Shown here piece after piece: positions 46,187 to 53,832 of a stretch of 64,000 bases of DNA. Each line of letters begins with the position of its first letter. Position 1 is the stretch's first letter. Source of the stretch: Sphingomonas phyllosphaerae (GTDB lineage: Bacteria > Pseudomonadota > Alphaproteobacteria > Sphingomonadales > Sphingomonadaceae). The notes beneath the pieces are model-generated. The model was not told the DNA's origin and searched no databases. It saw nothing but the letters and a program-made list of their open reading frames with translations. The DNA is taken from NCBI GenBank assembly GCA_036946405.1, contig JAQIJC010000001.1, positions 2,989,501 to 3,053,500 on the forward strand. The letters are read 5' to 3'. The translations under genes were made by a program, and so were the position numbers.

Positions 46187-47520
46187 GCTCGCGCCTCCAG
46201 CCGCTGCCAGTCCTCGATCGTGTCGGCCGCGGTCAGCCGATACCCTTGCTTGTGCGGTCCGTCGCCGCCGACAGCAAAACCGTCATAGCCGATCCGGGCC
46301 ATGGTGGCCGGCAGCGCCATCCACTGCCGCGCGATCTCCGCGCGCGCCTCGGCGAACCATAGTCGCATCTGGCGCGGATCGAGGTCACCGCCCTTCGTGT
46401 CGCCGGTCCCGTCGGCAATCGACCGCAGACATCGCTCGCGATCCGCCGGCGCGGCGTCGGCGAAGCCGCCGGCGAGACGGTCGAGCGTGTCGAGACCCGA
46501 CGTCCAGCCCTCGGCATCGGCGGGCAGTTCGGCGCTACGCCAGCCGTCGCCGATCCCGCTCGTCAGCATCGCATCGATCCGCGCGGCGAGGTCGACCGGA
46601 TCGGCGGCGCCTGGCAGCACCGTCTCGACCAGTCCGGCGAGCACCGCCCGCTGTCGCGGCGACAGTACCTTGCCCGGCGGCGGTGCGGCGTGCCGCTCGG
46701 TCAGCACCGCGCGCGTTCGGCGGCTGACCCGATCGGACGCGAGCAGTGCAACGAAGGGCGCGGGCAAAGCTCGGGCAAAGGCCGGCGTGACATGGTCCCG
46801 GATCAGGGCCGCGACCGCAGCGGGCTGTTCATAGGGCAAGAGATGCGCGGCACCGGCCACCACCTCGACGCGCGCGTCGCGATAGTGCGGCAGGTTGAGC
46901 CGCCGCTGCGCGTCCTTGCCCAGATCGCCGTCCTCGCCGCCGGCGACGATCAGCGCCGGCACCGAAAGCATCCCCGCCGACGCCTGCCAATCCTCGCGGC
47001 TGTCGCGCTCCAGCCAGCCGGTCCAAGCGCGGCGGCCGGAACGCTCCACGTCGGCGATCGCCTGCGCGCGCAGCGGTTCAGGCAGGCGCCGGGCAGTATT
47101 GGCGTCGACGAACATCGCCGCCTCGTCCGCACCGATCCGGCCATCGGCGAACCAGCCGATCATCTCGGCGCGACGCTCCTCCGCCATCGGCTCGGGCGCG
47201 GGCGGCGAGGCGGCGAGCAGCACCACCGCGGCGAGACCTGCGAAATCCAGATCGCCGTCGCGCGCGCGGGCGGCGGCGAGCGTCGCGATCTTGCCGCCCA
47301 TGCTGTGGCCGATCACTGCCCAGCTCTGCGGTTGCCCGGCCGATACCTGTGCCGCGAACCAGTCGACCAGTCCCGCGACGTCGAGATCGGCATCCGCGCT
47401 GTCGCCGAAGCCGGGAAGGTCGAGCGCGACGCAGTCCCCGAGATCGCCCAGTCCGGTAATTACCTCATCCCACTCGCGCGCACTCGCGCCAAGCGCGTGT
47501 AAGAAATAGACCTGGGCCAC
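46183..47520 (-). CDS. Alpha/beta-hydrolase fused to a gluconate 2-dehydrogenase subunit 3-like domain
   Basis: 445 residues with two parts. Residues 1-about 255 are an alpha/beta hydrolase (HALGASAREWD; nucleophile elbow IGHSMGGK; AHLLPYE with the catalytic His). Residues about 285-445 match gluconate 2-dehydrogenase subunit 3 (LSPRQRAVLAGLVETVLPGA, RQMRLWFAEARAEI, MARIGYDGFAVGG, DGPHKQGY). Subunit 3 normally carries a Tat signal; here that is replaced by the hydrolase. Coupled to the GMC oxidoreductase gene. Suggested role: hydrolysis of a lactone or ester together with oxidation, by inference. Confidence 0.82.
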   Translation of the reverse strand: MAQVYFLHALGASAREWDEVITGLGDLGDCVALDLPGFGDSADADLDVAGLVDWFAAQVSAGQPQSWAVIGHSMGGKIATLAAARARDGDLDFAGLAAVVLLAASPPAPEPMAEERRAEMIGWFADGRIGADEAAMFVDANTARRLPEPLRAQAIADVERSGRRAWTGWLERDSREDWQASAGMLSVPALIVAGGEDGDLGKDAQRRLNLPHYRDARVEVVAGAAHLLPYEQPAAVAALIRDHVTPAFARALPAPFVALLASDRVSRRTRAVLTERHAAPPPGKVLSPRQRAVLAGLVETVLPGAADPVDLAARIDAMLTSGIGDGWRSAELPADAEGWTSGLDTLDRLAGGFADAAPADRERCLRSIADGTGDTKGGDLDPRQMRLWFAEARAEIARQWMALPATMARIGYDGFAVGGDGPHKQGYRLTAADTIEDWQRLEARA

Positions 47521-47675
47521 GCGCTTACCTGTTGATGTTGATCAGTGATCCCCAACAAGTGTCGGCATGCGGATCCGTTCCGGCATATCGAGTTCGTCGT
47601 CGCGATTTCGCTGATATCGTGAACCCGGATACTGACGACACGCGGCGTGCACCGCGGATCTCTCAGCGTTGTGAC

Positions 47676-47696
47676 GGCAGCACCAGCGGTGCTGCC
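47676..47696 (-). terminator. Hairpin after the YghA-like SDR gene
   Basis: GGCAGCACC-AGC-GGTGCTGCC, a nine-base perfect stem just downstream of the SDR stop at 47706. No T tract. Probably transcript 3'-end stabilisation or a weak terminator. Confidence 0.4.
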
Positions 47697-47705
47697 GCAG
47701 AGGTT

Positions 47706-48599
47706 TTAGGCTACACCGGCGCCGCCCGTGACGCCGTAGACCTCGCCGTTGATGAAGCTGGCCTCTTGACTGGCGAGCAGCACGTATACCGCCGACAGCT
47801 CGACCGGCTGGCCGGGACGACCGTACTGGCTCTCCGAACCGAATTTCTCCACCGCCTCGGGAGGTTGGCCACCGGACGCCTGCAGCGCGGTCCAGAACGG
47901 ACCCGGTGCGACCACGTTGGCGCGGATGCCCTTTTCCAGCAGCTGCTTGGCCAGCGCCTTGGTGTAGGCGACGATGCCAGCCTTGGTCGTGGCATAGTCG
48001 AGCAGGATCGCCGACGGCTCGTACGCCTGGATCGAGGCGGTGGTGATGACGCTCGCGCCCGCTGGCAGGTGCGGCACCGCCGCCTGCGTGATCCAGTGCA
48101 TGGCGTAGAGGTTGGTCTTCATCGTCTTGTCGAAGTCGTCCGACGTTACCTTCGAGATGTCCTCGCGGTTCTGCTGTCGACCGGCGTTGATGACGAGGAT
48201 GTCGAGCCCGCCCAGCGCCGCTCTGGCCTGGCTGACCAGTTCGCGGCACCATGACTCGTCGGTGATGTCGCCGGGCAGCGCGACTGCCGTTCGCCCCTCG
48301 GCTTCGATAAGTTTGACGACCTCGTCGGCGTCCGACTGTTCGGTTGCGAGGTAGGAGATCGCCACGTCAGCGCCCTCGCGCGCGTAGGCGATCGCGGCAG
48401 CGCGACCCACGCCGCTGTCACCGCCGGTGATCAGCGCCTTGCGCCCCTTGAGCTTGCCAGCGCCGACATAGCTCGTTTCGCCGTGATCGGGCTTGGGGTT
48501 CATCTCGGCGGCGAGACCGGGGACGGGCTGCGGCTGGTGCGGGAACGGCGGCCGCGGATATTGCGTGCGCGGATCCTGCATGGTCAGACGGTCGGTCAT
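47706..48599 (-). CDS. SDR family oxidoreductase (YghA/GSP39-like)
   Basis: 297 residues. A Pro/Gln-rich N-terminal extension (PRPPFPHQPQPVPG) typical of the YghA/general-stress-protein-39 branch, then ITGGDSGVGRAAAIAYARE, INAGRQQNRED, catalytic YATTKAGIVAYTKAL, and the C-terminal ASFINGEVYGVTGG. These enzymes are usually stress-induced. Only 12 bp separates its start from the divergent chimeric ORF, so its original promoter region is missing or overlaps that ORF. Confidence 0.9.
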   Translation of the reverse strand: MTDRLTMQDPRTQYPRPPFPHQPQPVPGLAAEMNPKPDHGETSYVGAGKLKGRKALITGGDSGVGRAAAIAYAREGADVAISYLATEQSDADEVVKLIEAEGRTAVALPGDITDESWCRELVSQARAALGGLDILVINAGRQQNREDISKVTSDDFDKTMKTNLYAMHWITQAAVPHLPAGASVITTASIQAYEPSAILLDYATTKAGIVAYTKALAKQLLEKGIRANVVAPGPFWTALQASGGQPPEAVEKFGSESQYGRPGQPVELSAVYVLLASQEASFINGEVYGVTGGAGVA

Positions 48600-48611
48600 C
48601 CGACGGAGCTG

Positions 48612-49682
48612 ATGCGAGGCTCGACCAAGCTACCGACGCTCGCCACCGATGCCGACGCGGGCGCCTTCATGCGGGCGCGGGTCGAGAGGGGATCGGACTA
48701 TATCAAGGTGGTTCAGGATGATGGAGCGAGGCGGGGCGAACCAGCCGACATGCCCTCCTTCACCCCGACGCGCTTCGCCGAGGTCATTGCCGCCGCCAAG
48801 GCGACCGGCAAACTCGTCGTCGTCCACGTCCAGAAACTGGCCGTCGCGCGGATCGCGGTTGCAAACGGCGTCAACGCGCTTGAGCATGCCGTCTGCGATG
48901 AGCCTGTCGATGACGCGCTCATCGCGGCGATGAAGGCGCACGGAACCATCCAGACGGCAACGCTCGCGACCTATGCGGGCCTTGCAGGCACCGATGATGC
49001 CCGCCAACTGGCGGCAGACCCGGCGGTCGCGCCCTTCCTTTCACCCCTGCAGAAGGGGATGCTGACACTCGACTGGCAGCACCCGCGACCCGTCGATTAT
49101 GCGCAGGACCTGCGCGAAGGTCGAACGGTCGTCATCCCCGACATCCGCCTCGATCCGCGCACGTCGGGCGATACTGCGCCGTTGAATCCCGTCGCGGTGC
49201 GCAGCCTCGTCAACCGGCCCGTCCGGGAGAAGGGGCGAACCGTGACCATCCTCTACGTCAACGATGGTGCGCCGCGCGATTGGACACCGGAAGAGGTCCA
49301 GTTCATCGCCGATGCCGGCAACCGGACCTGGACCGCGCTCGAACGGCGACGGGCCGAGAAGGAGGCGAAGGAGACGGCCGCATTCCTGAGCAGCGTGCTG
49401 GCTGCATCGACCGACTGCATCAAGGTGGTCGAGTTGGACGGTAGGCTGTCCTTCATGACCGATGGCGGGATGAAGGTCATGGAGATCAGCGACTTCAATG
49501 CCGTGCGTGGTTGTCTATGGCCCAACTTCCTCAAGGAGGACGGCCCGGCCTATGGCTCAGGCGCTTACCAGCGGAGTGTGTGTGGCCTCGTCGCGCGACC
49601 AAACGGGGAAAATGGTTTTGTTATAACCTTTGTCCAATGCTGGAAAAATATTTCAAAGGTGCCGAATATCGGGCCAGCCTGA
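48612..49682 (+). pseudogene. Chimeric ORF: amidohydrolase fragment fused to GAF-PAS kinase fragment
   Basis: 356-codon open frame built from broken genes. Codons 1-about 152 (to about 49067) are the middle of an amidohydrolase (RGSDYIKVVQDDG, LVVVHVQKLAVARIAVANG, NALEHAVCDEPVDD), without its metal-binding start or end. From about 49070 to 49545 it is a GAF domain (GRTVVIPDIRLDPR, RDWTPEEVQFIADAGNRTW) leading into a PAS domain (FLSSVLAASTDCIKVVELDG) cut inside the fold; no kinase domain follows. The last 45 codons are unrelated. The parts are joined in frame without linkers. It is unlikely to be functional. Confidence 0.7.
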
Positions 49683-49828
49683 CCTTTGGCTGTATTGAGT
49701 CGGAAAAGCATTCATCTGTTACCCGACTGTGATGAATATTGGGCCGCACGGGCGGATAGGGCAGGAAGACTGAATTGAAGAGCAAGGTTATTCACGCGAC
49801 GACGCCGGCCACGATCATGGGCATACGG

Positions 49829-49969
49829 GGCCGCCCGCTTGCGTGCAGGTTCGCGGCGCGCGCCAGAATAACCTCAAAAATATTGACGCCGATGTACCGC
49901 GCGACGCCTTCGTGGTGTTCAACGGCATATCGGGCTCGGGCAAGTCGTCGCTCGCGTTCGGCACCCGCC
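49829..49969 (+). pseudogene. UvrA N-terminal fragment (P-loop region only)
   Basis: About 45 codons reading [38 protein letters not shown], the start of an excinuclease UvrA (or UvrA2-like) protein through its first Walker A. After SLAFGT, where IYAEAQRRY would be expected, the sequence changes to an unrelated tail and stops at 50037. There is no zinc-finger or second ATPase. A GTG at 49843 could start a short peptide. Clear gene remnant. Confidence 0.75.
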
Positions 49970-50053
49970 CGCGAACGAATGGTGCCGTCACGTCGCGACA
50001 CATCAACGGCGCCTTATCGTTAAATTCAGAGATATGATAAGTACAGAAGACAA

Positions 50054-50077
50054 GGTCATCCACTATTGCGGATGACC
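50054..50077. terminator. Perfect hairpin after the UvrA fragment
   Basis: GGTCATCC / GGATGACC with an eight-base loop, followed on the plus strand by an AT-rich stretch (CATATTTATC). It may be a terminator left from a removed gene. Confidence 0.35.
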
Positions 50078-50185
50078 TGCCATATTTATCTATTCATTTC
50101 CCGATACGGCCGGGCCACCCATTCCGGATAGAAACACGAACCTTACCCTGCAGTCAAACAGCAGCTTAGGGTGCCGACCGCTCGG

Positions 50186-50479
50186 CTATTTCGCGGCCAG
50201 CAGGGTGAACTTGTGAATTTGCGGCGGTTCAGAAAAAAGTTCTTCTGCCTTGTCCATCAGTGCGGCGGCAACCTTGCCGTCAAGGTGGGCCTGCCGATCC
50301 TCCTCTGTGTCGAACGTATCGAAGATCGCGTACGCACCGGGACCTTCCTCGATTGCATACCAGGTCAGAGTGCCCGCCTCAGCTTGAACGAGGGGCAATG
50401 CCGAGGTCAGAAAATTGGCGACATCACGCTCTTTTCCGGGCTTGGCCTTCAGTGGTACATACAGGGCAAGTTTGGGCAT
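50186..50479 (-). CDS. Antibiotic biosynthesis monooxygenase (ABM) family protein
   Basis: 97 residues, ferredoxin-like ABM fold: LALYVPLKAKPGKERDVANFL, GTLTWYAIEEGPGAYAIFDTF, EEDRQAHLDGKVAAAL. Such proteins are often quinol or electrophile monooxygenases. Third unit of the PfpI-led minus-strand cluster, 111 bp after the SDR. Confidence 0.85.
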   Translation of the reverse strand: MPKLALYVPLKAKPGKERDVANFLTSALPLVQAEAGTLTWYAIEEGPGAYAIFDTFDTEEDRQAHLDGKVAAALMDKAEELFSEPPQIHKFTLLAAK

Positions 50480-50590
50480 AAATGACTCCTCAAGTGAAAC
50501 CGACAGTCATTATTCGGCAGAGCAACGGAAGAGCGGGCCGCTACGTTCCCCATGAGGCGGAGCACACGCGGCCCCGCCTCCTCGTCGAAA

Positions 50591-51331
50591 TCAGAACTGC
50601 TGTGCGGTCGGCCGGATGACGATCGCGTTGACGTCGACGTCATCAGGTTGTTCGACAGCGAACGCGATAGCACGCGCCACCGATGCCGCCGGGATGGCCT
50701 GCTTGTAGAAGTCCAGCACCGTCTCAGCAGCCGTACCCGACGTCGTGAACTTCAGGTCGCTCTCGACGGCTCCGGGCTCGATCGACGTGACGCGGACCTT
50801 CTCGCCCACCTCCTGGCGAAGACCTTCGCTGATCGCGCTGACGGCGAACTTGGTGCCGGAATAGACCGTGCCGCCCGGGGCAAAGACCTTGATGCCGGCG
50901 ACCGAACTCAGGTTGATGATGTGGCCGCTGCCCTGCTCCAGGAAGCCGGGAAGAGCCGCGGCGATGCCGTAGAGCGTGCCCTTCAAATTGACGTCGATCA
51001 TCTGGTCCCACTCGTCGGTGTTGACCTCGGCCATCGGACGGATCGGCATCAGACCGGCGTTGTTGATCAGTACGTCGAGACGGCCGAAGTCGGCGACGAT
51101 CGCGGCGACGACGGACTGGACCGCCGACTTGTCGGTGACGTCGAGCGCATAGGCGCGTGCCGTTCCGCCGTTCTCGGCGATCTGCGCGACGACCTCGTCG
51201 AGCTTGTCCTTGCGCCGTGCGGCGATGGCGACCTTCGCACCGCGTTCGGCGAGAAGACGCGCGGTCTCGGCGCCGATGCCGGTGCTCCCGCCGGTGATGA
51301 GAACAACCTTGCCTTCGATACCTTTGGTCAT
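50591..51331 (-). CDS. SDR family oxidoreductase
   Basis: 246 residues, classical SDR: ITGGSTGIGAETARLLAERG, NNAGLMPIRP, Ser in LSSVAG and YSGTKFAVSAISEGL. Arg-Arg after strand 2 (AARRKDKLDE) indicates NADP(H) preference. C-terminal residues FAVEQPDDVDVNAIVIRPTAQ fit the YdfG/serine-dehydrogenase-like branch. Starts 18 bp after the small ORF stop, so it is in the PfpI cluster. Confidence 0.9.
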   Translation of the reverse strand: MTKGIEGKVVLITGGSTGIGAETARLLAERGAKVAIAARRKDKLDEVVAQIAENGGTARAYALDVTDKSAVQSVVAAIVADFGRLDVLINNAGLMPIRPMAEVNTDEWDQMIDVNLKGTLYGIAAALPGFLEQGSGHIINLSSVAGIKVFAPGGTVYSGTKFAVSAISEGLRQEVGEKVRVTSIEPGAVESDLKFTTSGTAAETVLDFYKQAIPAASVARAIAFAVEQPDDVDVNAIVIRPTAQQF

Positions 51332-51349
51332 GACTGTGTTTCCTTCACT

Positions 51350-51526
51350 TCAGATGTTGATTTTTCGCTGGGTCGCGGCCCCGCGCCAGCGGTAGCCGCG
51401 TGGATGAACGAGGCCGATAAGGCCCGCGCGAAGCGCAGGTGCCAACAGGCCGATCATCCGCAGCTCCTCTATGTAGAACGGTTGTGCCAGCAGCGCCGAC
51501 CCCACCCATTCATTAAGCTTGCCCAT
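51350..51526 (-). CDS. Small ORF in the PfpI-ABM-SDR cluster
   Basis: 58 residues (GKLNEWVGSALLAQPFYIEE; MIGLLAPALRAGLIGLVHPRG) with one hydrophobic stretch. It starts 11 bp after the ABM stop and ends 18 bp before the SDR start, so spacing supports translation. Not recognised; it could be a truncated gene or a small membrane peptide. Confidence 0.4.
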   Translation of the reverse strand: MGKLNEWVGSALLAQPFYIEELRMIGLLAPALRAGLIGLVHPRGYRWRGAATQRKINI

Positions 51527-51536
51527 GGCAGCACCC

Positions 51537-51833
51537 TTAGGTCGCGGAGACGGGGTTGAGGACAAACGCGGCGCGCTCGGCCAGATCGCCGATCTGAGAG
51601 AGGTAGTTTTGGAAGTGGGGCGTCGCGCGGTGGGCGGTAACCGCATCCGCGTCCGCGTACAGCTCGTCGAGGACGAAGCGGTTCGGATCGCTCTGGTCCT
51701 GCCAGAGATCGTAGCGCAAATTGCCCGGTTCGGCACGGCTTGGCTTTAGCATGGCGTCGAGCAGAGCGCGCAGGCGGTCGACGGTATCCGCACGGGCGGT
51801 TAGGACGGCGACGATCTTCACGTTGGCGGTCAT
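51537..51833 (-). CDS. ABM family monooxygenase (quinol monooxygenase-like)
   Basis: 98 residues with the ABM fold: VKIVAVLTARADTVDRLRAL, NLRYDLWQDQSDPNRFVLDE, HRATPHFQNYLSQI. The start MTANVKIV was chosen over an ATG 25 codons upstream that lacks similarity. Resembles YgiN-type quinol monooxygenases, consistent with the detoxification neighbours. Distinct from the ABM gene at 50186. Confidence 0.87.
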   Translation of the reverse strand: MTANVKIVAVLTARADTVDRLRALLDAMLKPSRAEPGNLRYDLWQDQSDPNRFVLDELYADADAVTAHRATPHFQNYLSQIGDLAERAAFVLNPVSAT

Positions 51834-51904
51834 GGCACCATATCCTGTCCTGGTTATATCCGAAGCGGGGCGCATCCTGAGCGCCCCGCCCGTCATCCTG
51901 GTAC

Positions 51905-52699
51905 TCACGCAGCGGCGCGATCGAGGGCTTCGATCAAAGCGTCGGCCATGGCTTGGTCCGACGCCGGATTCTGACCCGTGATCAGCTCCCGGTCCACGAC
52001 GACATTCGAAGCGAAGTTCTTGTCGGTGACAGAGACGTCGCCACCGGCCGACCGCAGCGCCTTTTCCATGTCGAAGTAGAGTTCGCCCTTCAGCACTTGC
52101 TCCTCAGCGATCTTCTCCTCGCTCGCCGAGAAGACGGTCATGCGGTAGCCTGAGTAGATCCAGTCTCGCGCCAGGTCGGCCGCCCCGGCGTCATCGCCTT
52201 CCTCCAGCGCCTTGCGGAAGGCCGGAGCATCGTCGAGCGCGGAGACAACGACCACCGGTCCGTGGCAGAGGAGCGCGGTCGGCTTGGCCGCCGCGTGGAA
52301 GTGACGGAGGATCGTGCCCGCATCGCGGTCCTGCATCAGATCGACGATGGGCGCGTGACCTCCCGGCACGAACACGCCAACGAAGCCGTCCAGACCCTCG
52401 TCGACGACCGATTTCAGCGTGCGGACGTCGTTCATGGCCGGGTGGCTGGCGAAGAAGTCCTTGGCGCGCTGGTATGCCGCCTCATCACCGCCAAAGTGGT
52501 CCTTCGTGTCGGAACCGGCATCGATGTGCGGCTTGGTCCCGTTGGGCGTAGCGAGAACAATATCATAGCCGGCGTCGAGCAGTGCCAGCGCGGGGACTGC
52601 CGTTTCGTTGAGATACTGACCGACCGTTGCGGTACTGCCACTACGCAGACCGAGCTGTGTCGCGTTCGATCCAAGAACGAGAACCTGACCCTTGCTCAT
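51905..52699 (-). CDS. DJ-1/PfpI (type 1 glutamine amidotransferase-like) protein
   Basis: 264 residues. VLVLGSNATQLG start, VFVPGGHAPIVDLM, and the nucleophile elbow LLCHGPVVVVSAL (Cys), as in Hsp31-like glyoxalase III/deglycase proteins. The start MSKGQVLV follows a usable Shine-Dalgarno region. First gene of a minus-strand cluster (PfpI, ABM, small ORF, SDR, ABM), divergent from a LysR gene with a palindrome in between. Likely protects against reactive carbonyls. Confidence 0.88.
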   Translation of the reverse strand: MSKGQVLVLGSNATQLGLRSGSTATVGQYLNETAVPALALLDAGYDIVLATPNGTKPHIDAGSDTKDHFGGDEAAYQRAKDFFASHPAMNDVRTLKSVVDEGLDGFVGVFVPGGHAPIVDLMQDRDAGTILRHFHAAAKPTALLCHGPVVVVSALDDAPAFRKALEEGDDAGAADLARDWIYSGYRMTVFSASEEKIAEEQVLKGELYFDMEKALRSAGGDVSVTDKNFASNVVVDRELITGQNPASDQAMADALIEALDRAAA

Positions 52700-52783
52700 C
52701 TGAACCTCCATGTTCGCGGCGCCCGTCGCCGATGGATGGGAAATGGGCCTCGTTGATATATTCTAGAAGTTTATCTTTTTGAT

Positions 52784-52801
52784 GTCAGATATACGTCTGA
52801 C
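52784..52801. promoter_or_regulatory. Palindromic operator candidate for the LysR gene
   Basis: GTCAGA-TATACG-TCTGAC, a six-base perfect inverted repeat 11 bp before the lysR-type start and about 85 bp before the divergent PfpI gene. It is AT-rich relative to the surroundings. Likely site of LysR binding controlling both directions. Confidence 0.5.
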
Positions 52802-52812
52802 AGGATGACTGC

Positions 52813-53748
52813 ATGCGCTACGATCTGAACCTGCTGCCGATCTTCGTCGCGTTGATGGAGGAGCGCAGCGTCACGCGGGCTGCCGAGCGCATGGGCATGA
52901 CGCAGCCCGCCCTGTCTAACGCCCTATCGCGTCTACGACTGATGCTTCAGGACCAGCTGTTCGTCCGCGAGCGCTACGGCATCCAGCCGACCCCGATCGC
53001 GCTTGAACTCTCACCGCTGATCGCCGAGGCACTCGCCCAGCTCGACGACGCGGTCATCGGTCAGCAGGCCTTCGACCCCGCACAGGCCGAACGGCTCTTC
53101 ACGATTGCGCCAAACGGCTATGTCGAGTTCGTCCTCGTCCCCGCTATCGTGGCGCGCCTGGAGAAGGTCGCCCCCGGCATAAAGCTTCGTCTGACGCCCT
53201 ACGGGAACGATCTTGTGGAAACAGGGGTCGTGTCGGGCACGACGGCGCTCGTGCTGGGCCGCATCGTCGATCCGCCCGACAACCTCGTCGTCCAGCACCT
53301 GATGGACGAAGGGCTCGCCTGCGCCGTCCGTGCCGACCATCCGGGCGTCGGCGATGTCATGACGCGCGAGCAGTTCGAGACGATGAAGCATGTCAACATC
53401 GTGCCGCCCGGACGGATGCGCGCCGGGCTGTTCCAGGCGCTGGCGCAGCAGCAGCTGAAGCGCGACGTCGCAATCTCCGTGACAAACTTCTTCGCGGTAG
53501 CCGAGATGGTGGCGGTGACCGACTATTGCGCCACCTTGCCCTCGCTCATCTGCAGGCGGCTGATGCACGACCCCCGGCTGAAGATCCTGCCGGCTCCGGT
53601 CGACCTTGGCAGCTTTCCCGTGGAAATGGCTTGGCACGTCCGCTATCGGCATGATCCCGCACACCGCTGGTTACGGGCGCTGATCGGCGCGGTCATCACC
53701 GACCTCACGGGGAAGACGGCAGCGGCAATCACGCCGTCGCCAGCCTGA
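52813..53748 (+). CDS. LysR family transcriptional regulator
   Basis: 311 residues. HTH (about 10-60; SVTRAAERMGMTQPALSNAL, RLRLMLQDQLFVRE) with a NodD/PcpR-like start YDLNLLPIFVALMEE, then a periplasmic-binding-like effector domain. Divergent from the PfpI cluster and 84 bp upstream of the quinone-reductase-like gene. Likely regulates one or both. Confidence 0.92.
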   Translation: MRYDLNLLPIFVALMEERSVTRAAERMGMTQPALSNALSRLRLMLQDQLFVRERYGIQPTPIALELSPLIAEALAQLDDAVIGQQAFDPAQAERLFTIAPNGYVEFVLVPAIVARLEKVAPGIKLRLTPYGNDLVETGVVSGTTALVLGRIVDPPDNLVVQHLMDEGLACAVRADHPGVGDVMTREQFETMKHVNIVPPGRMRAGLFQALAQQQLKRDVAISVTNFFAVAEMVAVTDYCATLPSLICRRLMHDPRLKILPAPVDLGSFPVEMAWHVRYRHDPAHRWLRALIGAVITDLTGKTAAAITPSPA

Positions 53749-53832
53749 GGACGATGTCGAACCGCGATGTCGCTTGTGCGTATCCCGTACGCGACAAAGT
53801 TCGCTATACAGCCCCTGACAATAGGATTTATC

